Source: Nipponacmea schrenckii | Taxonomy: Eukaryota > Mollusca > Gastropoda > Lottiidae | Direction of reading: 5' to 3' | Assembly: GCA_030562195.1 (NCBI GenBank) | Contig: JAUJPP010000005.1 | Coordinates: 43,015,106 to 43,079,105, forward strand | Length of the DNA: 64,000 nt | Shown: one piece after another, positions 35,173 through 47,300 of the stretch | How the letters are laid out: every line of letters begins with the position of its first letter | Position numbering within the stretch: position 1 is the stretch's first letter | Position numbers and translations under genes: made by a program | Notes under the pieces: generated by a model | Database searches by the model: none | Seen by the model: only the letters and a program-made list of their open reading frames with translations | Told to the model about the DNA's origin: nothing

Positions 35173-35391
35173 CTAAGGAGTTTCGTGCTTTCTTGGTGGA
35201 AGATAGTCCATTTCATCATCACTACTATCAGAAGCTGGAGGTGGAGTTGGTCCTCTCTTATCATAATCTATACTACCATACTCCACTTTATCTTCTTCAG
35301 CTGGTTTCTTTATCACCTTATTGGACGGTTTCTTATCAAACTTCAGATCTACATATACCAAGTCATCATTTTTTAGTTGCTCACTCGTAAT
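35173..35391 (-). CDS. Gene 1 last exon: ITIM tail
   Basis: An acceptor GTTGTAG opens a phase-0 exon of 72 codons plus stop. It holds LVYVDL and VEYGSI, both fitting [SIVL]xYxx[ILV], a Pro-rich linker (RGPTPPPASDSSDDE) and a final YLPPRK. The duplicate at 61067-61285 differs by only a few residues and keeps both motifs. Confidence 0.85.
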   Translation of the reverse strand: MTSEQLKNDDLVYVDLKFDKKPSNKVIKKPAEEDKVEYGSIDYDKRGPTPPPASDSSDDEMDYLPPRKHETP

Positions 35392-38300
35392 CTACAACAT
35401 AAATATAACGGGGTCTTTGTATCAAACATTTCATTTCTAGGAGAGAACAATTGTTATGTTGTTATTTTGTTATGTTCCATTTCTAATTTGACAATCTCTT
35501 TAAAATATCTCTTACGGTGACATCTAGAGAACACCAAACAATCGACAATTTTGTGTTTGCTTCAATTGAACTGTGTTATTGTGAATCAAAATCTCTCTTG
35601 GACTCCACACGTAAAGTTCGTTGCTAAAATTTTAAAACCAAGTTATTTCAACTGCGACGAAAGATCATGCTTGAAAAATATAGATCTATTTTTTATAAAT
35701 GTCACTTTCAACCATATTTGGATTATTGTTCAACTATTTAGGATTCGCACGACATTGCATCGGCCGATATTTTACACAGGCGACAAAAAATTGCTTTTAA
35801 ATTAATTCTTGGTTCTAAGTACAATACTGATTTGTCACTGAATCTTAAAAGGCTTAATATTTTTTACATTAAAACTAGGCATAATTTTAATTCGTTTAAA
35901 TTCATGTATAAAACTCTAAACAACTTGTCTCCTTCCTACCTTTCAAGCCTCTTTAACTATAAACAGACGCCTTATTCTAGCATAAATTCAAAACTTGTGG
36001 TGCAAAAGCCACGAATCAATTTGATTAAACAAAGTATTAAATACAAAGGATCAATTTTATGGTTTTATGGAATGGTCTAGACGAAAATTTTAAATCAGCA
36101 TCAGATCTTTCATTAACATAAGCATTCTTTTCACCAACTTTTCACTTACTTACTAATAACTATCTTAACGATTGTAATTATCCATGATTTAATGATTTAA
36201 GTAATTTATTAATTTTATTTTTCCCTTTCTCACAGGTATATCACCACCAACGATTCTATTCTGGCCTAACTTGAACCATTTTGGAAATCTAAATAATCAC
36301 TGTCGGGGGATGAGTAAACATCCTTAAAGCTGGTTTTGAGCATGGATAAATCCTACCTCCCCCTCCAAAATAAGAACATGAAATGGAGAAGGACGTTGAA
36401 AATCTGTCCATTTCATGCACATGCACTTGTGTATTTTTTAACAAATAAGTGGAGTATTGTATATTTATTTTGTGGTCATGTACTTGATCGCCGGAACATA
36501 GATCTGTCCATTTGATACACATGTACTTGTGTATTTTTAGTATTTTTAGACGAATTGTATATTGAGATATGTATTTTCGATTTTTTTTTTAAATGTATTT
36601 CCCCATGGACTGAATGTGAGACAGGACCATGTCCTTGTGTATTGGGCCTAATTCTGACCCATGTAAAATAAAGAGTTTATTATTATTATAAGTTTTGATT
36701 GATATCCTGTCTACAAAAACCTGATTGTAATTTAATCCATATTGGCTTGGCCGAAACCTTTAATATAACATAAATAGTTGCTATTAATAGGTTGGTGTAA
36801 GTAATATACAAGTGATTTTACTCTTTTCTTTTTTAGAAATTGTAGTCTTAATATCTACTCGAATTATGTCACCATTCAACTACTCTTGGACCAAATCAGC
36901 TGCTATCACAGAACAATATACTAGCGGTCTTCTCAAAGGCTAATAGTGATAACTTTTTAAATTATATTCTTACATTAAACTTCTATTCGAACTTACCTCA
37001 TCAGAACCATTTTCATAAACTTTATTACCAAATATTCCAACATTTTCATAGACTTCACCTAAAATAAATACACAAGCTAAAAATCTTCAATATTTACTTC
37101 ATGAACATATTGAAATCTATTAAACAGTAAATAATGTGCACTTAGTTATTTTAAAATTACATAATGATCTAATAATAGATTTCAGTGACATGAGTAATCC
37201 GTTTTAGAATGTCATTAAAATTAGGTCTTACCACGCTTCTTCGTTTGAGGATTCTGACTTTCTGCAATGGTAACTTTATTCTGTTTCTTTTCCTTAGATT
37301 TATTATTATCTTGAAAACAAGGAAAGTGAAATCAAAAGAAAAAAAATCCTGTATAAATATATTTCTGATTTTGAACACTTTTATCGAATCAGGATTATCA
37401 GCTTTATCTGTGGGCAAGATCATGTGTTAAAAACAGTGTCCCGATAGAAACATTCAGCAGGTTGTGTCGGTCTCGTCTCTTCAGATCAAAATGTATGATA
37501 TCGTAAAAATATCGGTAACGCCTGTGAAAAAAAGGCAACTGGTAAATATCCATTGTATTGTTATAATTCTAGCTGTGTATACATGTAACTTAATTCATAC
37601 CTTCCTTGTTAGTCTCTTTCTTTTCTTTTTTAGTCACTGCAGCTTCAGCTACTTGTTTTGATTTATTGGTTTTCTTTACAGCAGCGTAAGTAGGTGACAC
37701 TACTGTTACACAGTCTTCATTATTTACAGCTTGCTTATCATTTTGTAGGTCATCCACACTCACGTAGGCTGGATTCTCGTCTATTACTGGAAAGAAATAA
37801 TACACAATACATTAAGAAGCAGGATTCAGTTCAAGATGAGTTCCCTCATTAATTAGAGCCAAAGTAAGCTTACTACGTGACATTTTCTGCATATCATTAT
37901 CTTTCGTGTTGCTGAAGGAAATAAACTACCCCGAGAAAAGATAAATCCGTGTATTTCCTCCAAACAAGTGGACGCAGTATTCGATTTTTCTCCAATTTTC
38001 AGGATTTAGATATTTATTTAAAATTTATAGAACGAGTGACATTTCTGTTTTATTAGATCTAATGAAATCTCGTATTTCTAACACTGCAAATCATTTGGAA
38101 AGTCAACAGTTTAATGATATTTCTGAAATCATTCATAAAATTGATGGATTAGAGACAGTTTAAACTGAACATTTTATAATCTATTCTCAATTTCAACAAC
38201 AAATACAATGAATTTGAAAACATGTGTGAATTGGAAAATTGCACAGGAAATACACGGAGTTATCTTTTCTTGGGGTAGTTTATTTTCCTTCAGAAACACG

Positions 38301-41300
38301 AAAGATAATGATATGCAGAAAATGTCACGTGCTCTAATTTATTATCCGTAATATTCAATGTACAAAATTACGATCCGAAGATTACGATTCAGTTAGCACG
38401 ATCTCCTCTAGAAGCTCCACATATTACAATCCGAGTGATACGATCCAGTGATGAAGTTCCAAAGGTTACAATGTGCGTTCTGCGGTCTACAAAGTCTCAA
38501 GTCTGCATTACGTTCTAGAAAGACAAAAAGATCGGAGATATTACACGTAAAATTACTTCAATTTTATAGGATATGTCACTTCTACCTTAGAAATGACGAC
38601 GAATTTATACAAATTGATTTGGATCGTATTTTGAACCACATACAGCGCCATAGTTAACATGCTGTTGTATGTTATGCTTAGAAATATTTTGAGTAGTATA
38701 AGTTATAAAATAACATACTCATCTGATTTGATGGTGGTGTTTCATTTAAAACTCTGAAATATAAAACCTAGTTTACAAAATGGCTAAAATAAAACAATGG
38801 GGTAGTAAAGTGTAAATTGGAAAAGAAAAGTTTATATATATATATATATGTATGTTAGAAATAAATTAAAGTTTTAGTTAATTATAGTGTCTTCATTTTC
38901 ATTCCCCTTTGATTAAATTCATAAACTACTTACAATTGGGAGTCGCTCTCTTTATTTTTACCTATTAAAAGATATTGACAATAGGCCTTTATAAGATTAA
39001 GAACTAAACGTTGTTTTGTGTGGGTTTGTTTGTTTTAACGACAAATATCGACATAGACAAAAAAATCAAAATCTGGATCAAAAACAAAGTAAAACGTACC
39101 AGACACATTTCGTTTTTCAAGTATTCTCATTCATTTATGCTTAATGTCATTTGAGACAGGGTTTATAAAACAATTTAAGTCTAAATGTTCTCCGAGTAAG
39201 TTTCATGGTTCAACATCATTGTGGCCTGATCTATTGCGTTTACAAAACAATAATGCTAATGAGACCAACTTTAAATTCTTATATATTTATTTTTTACTAT
39301 TATTAATACAAATTTACTTAATCAATGAACGCTGGACCCACTGCAGTTACGGTGATATGAATACATTGGACAAGGTGCCAAATTGAATGAGCTGTCGAAG
39401 GCAACTTTTATTTCCACTGTCTATTGTATTATTTTTACGGGGTTTCCGATTAAATTCCATGTCAAAGGGATGCCGGTAGAAAATAAGGCCTAAACAGAAG
39501 CCATGTTGTTAGTTTTAGTTTAAGCATACGCTATGAAAAATAGTCCCAAACATACCGCATCAATAAACGACAGAAATTATAAAAAAGAACAAAGATATGT
39601 GTATTTTTCTTTTATATTGTAATGATATAAATCTTGGCATCATTTTAATAAAATTTACAAATAATCATAAAATTTTGCCATGTGACCACGAGAAAAAAAA
39701 ACGTCAATGAACGAAAATGGCGGCTAGTAAACAAAAATATCAACGGGACAACGATTGAAAAGACTAAACGATAGCCTTATCATTAACAAAAGTGAATTGA
39801 CATGTGTAAAATTGAAACAAGTGTAAAATCTAACGATTTAGCTGTAAATTGCTTCTGTTATATTATTTATAAGTTTGGACCCTTGACGTTTAAATTCAAA
39901 GTGCAGTTTGTGAACGTGGAACTGTTATACAAACCTGGGTGTGTGGAGCTTACCATGTCAATTGGAGACAGTTTCATATCAAACTTTCCATATTCAGATA
40001 TTCAAAAATTTCAATTTCCATCTTGACTTCATAAGTTTTAATCCATAAAATATTGACCTGTGGGACACCACCCCTTTAAGCTCTGAAGCAGTCAGCTTTA
40101 ATAAGGGAAATAACTCTTTTGGTAATATTGATATAAGGGAGATAACTCTAACTAACGACTTGAAGAAAGGAAACAGCAGCCAGCTGTGGGAACAAGTAAT
40201 GTTAACAGGCGGTTAGCCTAAACTAGTATAAAACTTATATTCTGTGATGTAATCGTTGTGAATAAACTGAAATTAACTTTATCGGAGTCTTTGAATGATT
40301 GACTAAATGATTGTACCAAAACTGAAGGAAATTGAACTTTGACACATAAGTCAAGAACGGCATGGGCGCCAGTGATGGGTGTGTGACAGACCTAGTCAAA
40401 AACCCTATCTATGTCACAGCAGACGACAAAACGTAGTAGGCCCAACAGTAAGGTGGGTCATGTTATTGTATTCCTACGCGCTCGGGAATGTGTGCACGTG
40501 TCTCACTGCAGTTTACGTGAACTTGAATGTGATTCTCGTAGAAGGGTTTATTAAGAGAGATACAGTGAGAGTGGAAATATTTTTGTTTATTTAAAATTTC
40601 CACAATTCTTAGATTGCGTCATTCTTTTGCCTTGACTACGTCATGATGTAGATTACAATGGAAAATTCTACTTTCCACCTTTTTAGCATGCGTAGTAGCA
40701 GCTCCTATAAACATAATGATAGGCCTACAAAGATGGAATGGAGCTTTGTAGATCTTATCAAATAGATTTAAAGAATGTTCTGTTTCTATCATAACTGAAC
40801 ACTCTATAAGCAGTGCCATTCGACTTCCTTGTAATGCTCTTTCATACACTGTTTTCTTAGAGTATAAAAAATAAATATTAAAATATTACCTGATGTTTTG
40901 TTTTTCTTTCGTCGAATAATTAAGACAGCAAATATAAGAATAACTATCAATGCTAAAACAGCACCAACTACTCCTCCAATTAAGGCTGTATTATTATTAT
41001 CATCTGTATTACCATTTGGACCATCTGGAATCAAAGTATTTGTTTGTACATCTTGAGATTATGAAGTAACTTTTACTTCACTTACTTTTTGTAATATATA
41101 ATTGAAGCATTGCAAGAAATAAGATTACAGCTTGACCTATTTCAAGAAAAATTTCATTTAAATCGATATCTTTTTTTCTTTCCTATGAAGTATTTATTTC
41201 ATAAGTGTTACGATATTGGACTTTCAGTGCTTGGCTGGAGAAATTCGAACACCTCTGTTGTACTCTAAGTCAACTGAGATAGATCTTTTATGTATTGTTA

Positions 41301-44300
41301 AATCAGCAAATCATAGATAAGCTCAATTAAGAGACCCCTCTAGCAAACTAAATGTGCTTGCCGCTTTCGATGTAAACAACTGCTGCTAATAAAAAAGAGC
41401 CTCAAAACATGGTGTCAGAATTGGGATGAGTTGACTAAAATCGCTAAGGTCACAGAACCTACTGAATGGATTAGCAGTATGGTAGTGGTGAAGTGTTCAA
41501 ACCATATAGATATATCATATATTGTACCACAAATAACAAAAATTCTGAGTTCTGATTGGTCCAATACATGGGGTTTAATAGCAATTTGACATCATGTCTT
41601 TGCAATTTGGCGTATTAATTTCAGCGAACTAGTTACAAATCTTGTTAATGTTAATGATAAAAAGGATGTCTTCTTTTTCATTCGATAGCGCACGTGCAGT
41701 TTGTTGTTATGTGCGTCATACTGCACCTAACGTCATAAAAACCGAATAACCCATGTTCTAAATTATCCATAAAAAAGAGTCCGGGAACAAAATAATCACA
41801 ATTTGTGGTACAATTCCGATAAACGACTTTCTGTTTTAGATTTAGAGGGTGTTTATTCGATATTTAACCTTGCTATCGAATAAACCCCCTCTAAATCTAA
41901 AACAGAAAGTCGTTTATCTTCTAATTAGACTAGATAGGAATGACCTCATCTAAACACGGCGTCATCGTCCGCCATCTTGCTAAGTTGATTCATTAAAGGG
42001 ATAATAGGCGTTAGAATACACTCGTCCTACGGCTTATATTTGTGTTTGATATTGACTATTAGTGAAATAAGTTTGCATCCCGCACTTTACCAAATTTTAA
42101 AAAGCGACAATAGAAATATATACGGAATTTTTAAAAAAAGTGAGCAAGCGACGATTCCATTCAGTTTGAGAATAAAATCGACTGGTAAATCAGTTGCTAA
42201 AACATCATTGTGCAATTCAACAGTAGGGGTCAAGGACGCGTGAAACCCCACATGTTAGAGCTAATTCCCTTTATATTTACACAATTTGAAAATCGCTGAA
42301 TGGAAGTATTAAGCGTTTTATAATTAACTACTTGATTTTGTGGATTGATCCGATAAAAGAGGGATTTTGATGTATAGTTATGACACCAGGTAAGTCCACT
42401 GATGGATATATACTGTTATTGTCCAAAATTGAGTGAAATTAAATTTGTATGTTCCTTCTAACGCCTATTATCCCTTTAATAAAGATGGCTTAGTAATAAT
42501 AATAATAATAATAATAATAAACTCTTTAATTTACATGGGTCAGAATTAGGCCCAATACACAAGGACATGGTCCTGTCTCACATTCGGCCCATGGGGCAAT
42601 ACATTTGGAATAAAAAAGAACAATACTTCAATATACAATTCGTCTTAAAATACACAAGTACATGTGCATTAAATGGACAGATCTATATTCCGGCGATCAA
42701 GTACATGTGCATTAAATGGACTGATCTATATTCCGGCGATCAAGTACATGTGCACTAAATGGACTGATCTATATTCCGGCGATCAAGTACATGTGCACTA
42801 AATGGACTGATCTATAAATCACAAAATAATTAAATATACAATACTTCAACGTACAATTTGTTTAAAAACACACAAGTACAAGTGTATTAAAGAATTCCAA
42901 CTTAGCACAGATAGCAGCCAAAATAGACTTTATGCCGAAAAGCCTCCAGACTTAAGGAGTGCCCCGTGTATGTCAACCAGATGCAAAACATGTCCCTTTA
43001 TACAAGGAAATTAACATAATTTTTCAATATTTTCAATGGGGAGGGCAAAGTCTATTATATGATATCCATGGAATTTGTTTAGACCCAAATGATCTCAACT
43101 CAGCAATTAAACGCTCATACTATCCTTTACCAACCATTGAAGAAATCCTTCATCGACTAGCGAACGCCGAAGTATTCTCAGTATAAGATGTCAAAGATGG
43201 TTTTTGGCAAATTAAACTATCCCAAGAAAATTCATATCTTACTACCTTCTGGACACCCTTTGGACGATACAGATGTGTCGTATGCTTTTGGTATGGTAAG
43301 TGCAAGTGAAGAGTATCAAAGACGTCAACATGAGATTATTGAAGGACTTCCCGGAGTTGATGTCATAGTAGATGATCTCCTAGTATTTGGCTGTGGAGAA
43401 ACTGTCGGAGAGGCCGCCAAAGATCACTATAAGAATCTCATTGGACTTCTTAAAAGAGCTCGAAAATCTAATCTTAGACTAAACAAATCAAAGATTAAAC
43501 TAAGACTCTCAGCTGTACCGTACATAGGACATTTTCTCACTTCGGACGGTTTACGCCCAGATCCAAATAAAGTCAAAGCCATTCTCAACATGCCAAAGCC
43601 GCAGAATGTAGCAGACATTCAACGCTATTTGGAATTCATAAACTATCTTGCAAAGTTTCTAGCAAGACTATCTGACGTTAGTGACCGCTGCATAGACTCA
43701 TTGATAAAGATGTGGAATGGTCATGGTCAGATGTGCACGAGATGGCATTTGCACAGCTGGAAACACTAACCACATCTGCTCCACTACTCATGTTCTATGA
43801 TGTCAATCATGGTGTCAGTGTCAGTCACCATTCAATATGATGCCAGCGAAAAGGGACTTGGTGCATCTCTTTTGCAGAATGGACAACCCGCCAGCTTCGC
43901 TTCCAGAAGTTTGACAAAGACAGAACAGAAATATGCTGATGATATAAGATTTGATCCATATTTGCGTGGAAGAGACTCTATAAAAGTGGAATCAGACCAC
44001 AAACCTCTAGAAGTTATTTTTAAGTGCCCAATCAGCACTGCAATAAAACGTCTTCAACGTATGCTTTTGAGACTTCAAAGATATAACTTTGATGTCACTT
44101 GATGTCACTTTCAAAAAAGGCAAGGAGATGGTTATAGCAGATTTCCTGTATAGAGGCTCTTTACCACATAAAGAAATTACGAAAGAAACCCCAGATAATG
44201 AAATCTTCCAGATTCATCAATCATCACGCCTCTATGATGAAATTGCACAGATCAACTCAGCTGAATGTATCAACTTCACTGATTATCGACTCAAACAAAT

Positions 44301-47300
44301 TCAACGTGAGACAAAGACTGATCCTGCATTCCAAGCACGCATTGCAACAGTACAGTCAGGATAGCCAGACCCCATCTTTGTCCATAAGAGAATACTGGTG
44401 CTTTAGAGAAATAATCACAGTCCAAAATGGTATTATTTTCAAAGGTATGCAGATAATCACCCCTAAGAGTGGTATAGAAACTTGTCTCAGAAGAGTCAGA
44501 GATGTCATGTGTTGGCCAAATATCAAAGCTGAAATCAAGGATCTTGTTTCGAAATGCAGCATCTGTAACGAATTTAGCTACAACCAACAGAAAGAAACCC
44601 TGAAAACTCACAAAATTCCAGACAGACCATGGAGTAGACTTGGCATGTTTCTATTTACATACATCTCGTTATTGTTGACTATTATTAAGACTACCTTGAA
44701 CTCAACAAACTAAAAAAATACTTCATCATCTGAGCTGTGTCAGGAACACTTTGGACGTCATGGTATTCCTGATATTATTGACACAGATAATGGTCCACAG
44801 TTTACTGCTCTCGGGTTTTCTCACTTCGCTTCTACTTATGGGTTTGAGCATTCAAGTTCATCACCTCATCACAGTCAATCAAATGGAAAAGCTGATTCTG
44901 CTGTTAAGATAATCAAGATATCAACTTGAGCTTACTAGATTGGAGAAACACTCCTACTGAAGGAATGTACAGCAGTCCAGTCCAACGACTCATGTCACGA
45001 AGAATCAAGATGCAGCTCCCGACAGCACCTATACTTCTCAAACCTAATGCTGTAGACAAAGTAACAGAGAACATAGAGTTATATTTTGACCGACATGCAA
45101 AAGATCTCCCAGAAACTCTCAATAGGTCAACAAGTACGAGTTAAGCCAACGTCAATTGATAATTCAAAAACATGGAAATTGTGTACATGTGTACGCTAAC
45201 TCAGTTCAAGATCGTATGTAGTAGACATCAATGGTCATGAATATAGACGTAATAGAAAGTTCTTGCGCCCAACACTAGAAACAAGAACTGAACCAAACGT
45301 GGAATCAACCGGTGACATGGAGATCCAAAAACCACTGCAGTTATCACAAACTAAATGTGTTTGCCGCTTTTGATGTAAACAAATTGAGTCTCAAAACAAT
45401 AAGTGTTCTTTAGTTCTCTTGTTATGATAGGTCTGGTTCTGTTAATCATTTTCCTTACTCTATTAATGCTTTGGCAGGTAGAACATGTGAGGATAATAAC
45501 TTTATTCAAGTAAGAATGGAGGAAAAATAAATTCTTACAATTGGAGAAATAGAGAGTTTCAAACAGTGAGGAAGACCCTGTTGAATATCAAAAGCAAAAC
45601 AATTTTTTCTAAGGAAATACATGTAAGAATAAAAAAAAAGGAAAAGTTTAATCAAATATCAACTTAGACTTATGGAAAGGCTTAAAACTAAAGAGCTAAT
45701 CAGAAAATAGAGATAGCTTGCCAGGTAAGGTTATATACGCCCATTGACAGCATTGAATTTGAATAATATACCGGCGAGCTATCATTTGTTATACTGGTTA
45801 CTATAATGTATATCAGTTATAATAATGTATTGGTTTCATGTTTACAAATGTCATCGTATACATTTCCAAAAACTTAGTATTAAATGCAATATAATTTACA
45901 CAGTGCTGGTTAAAGGAACTATTAGAGTAATGGGTATAATTATATATGGGTAGAGAAAGTCAGAATTAATACAAAAACATTATTTACTAATTCTCATAAT
46001 TTACAAGCACTCGAATAAGATAGTAATAGAAGATGAGATTTATTTTATGTTATTCTGTCCACTTCATACAAGCCCTCTTATAAAATAGTAATAGAAGATG
46101 AGATTTTTGTTATTGTGTCCACTATATAAAAATCTGAGAAGTAAGTTTATTTCCAATTAAATCGGTTATATAGCTTTACGAATTAGAGAAAACTTTTTTA
46201 AATCTAAAACTAATATTGGAATATATTATTATTTATTATATGTTATATGTTATATTTATGAATTATTATATGTTTGTAAATCATATGAACTGTATTGAAA
46301 TCAAACAAAATAAATAAAAAGGTGTTAACAGTACGTAAAACAAGAGGCGATAAAACTATTGATATATATATGAAAATATTAATAATGTATTTGATTCAAT
46401 TGATGATAATTGTGTTCACATGGAACCGAAATACAAATCTAACTAAAACCATCTCAACCAATAATAAAAACGATCACGTAATGGTCGACTGATTCGACTG
46501 ATTCGGGGGGGGGGGGGGGGGGATTTAAGGAGTTAAGCAGTGTTTCCATGGTGGTGTTATTATTTGTTTGATGTACATTTATGGTTTGTGATAAGGGTTA
46601 GGGTTAGGGTTAGGGTTAGGGTTAGGTGTACTAATTATTCATTTACATCTACGACAAAAATGAAATCCTGGAAATACATGCTTCTGATTCGTCCTCGTGG
46701 AATTTTTAAAGTAGGTTCAAGACGGAGGATGTAGATGATTGACTGATAAGAGGTGTAGAGAATATTATATTGAGGCCCCTGTAACTGACATAGATAAATA
46801 TGTACCAGTAAGTATTTTCTGAACCACACCCTCTATACTAAAGTATTGATTTTACTCTCAATTGGCTTACCTTGTCGAGGTGCTGTTTTAGGAGGTTCAC
46901 TTTGAGACAATGTACCAATTAAACTTTCACCATATTTATTACTAGCTATCACTCTAATATAATAACTAGTATCTGGTTCTAATCCTTCTATACAATAGTC
47001 AACTCGACCATTATTGGTACCATCTGGTATTGTGGACGAATTGACCCATGTTTTATCATCAGTAGAANNNNNNNNNNNNNNNNNNNNNNNNNNNNNNNNN
47101 NNNNNNNNNNNNNNNNNNNNNNNNNNNNNNNNNNNNNNNNNNNNNNNNNNNNNNNNNNNNNNNNNNNNNNNNNNNNNNNNNNNNNNNNNNNNNNNNNNNN
47201 NNNNNNNNNNNNNNNNNNNNNNNNNNNNNNNNNNNNNNNNNNNNNNNNNNNNNNNNNNNNNNNNNNNNNNNNNNNNNNNNNNNNNNNNNNNNNNNNNNNN

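Larger units (their letters stand above)
34434..40620. repeat. Segmental duplication, copy 1 (matches 60350-64000)
   Basis: Order and orientation match the right end of the window: a SINE tail at 34505, the receptor tail exons at 35173-37786, and flanking introns to 38660-39290. After a gap there is a further match at about 40571. Copy 1 has extra DNA at 35561-36690 (LINE fragment plus repeat C), 37840-38640 (foldback element) and 39290-40570. The other copy runs past the window edge. Confidence 0.85.
41340..45400 (+). mobile_element. Decayed Ty3/Gypsy LTR retrotransposon
   Basis: The words CAAACTAAATGTG, TTGCCGCTTT and GATGTAAACAA occur at both ends (41343 and 45346), as remnants of paired LTRs. 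A primer-binding-site-like TGGTGTCAGAATTGGGAT follows the left one at 41410. Pol fragments lie between in the order RT, RNase H, integrase. It lies inside the FN3-to-TM intron of gene 1, antisense to it. Confidence 0.8.

Noticed and set aside
35166..35390. Plus-strand frame conserved in both segmental copies
   Set aside because: Its conservation is explained by the ITIM-tail exon on the opposite strand.
46593..46626. Chromosome end
   Set aside because: Only about five TTAGGG units with ordinary sequence and gene exons on both sides.
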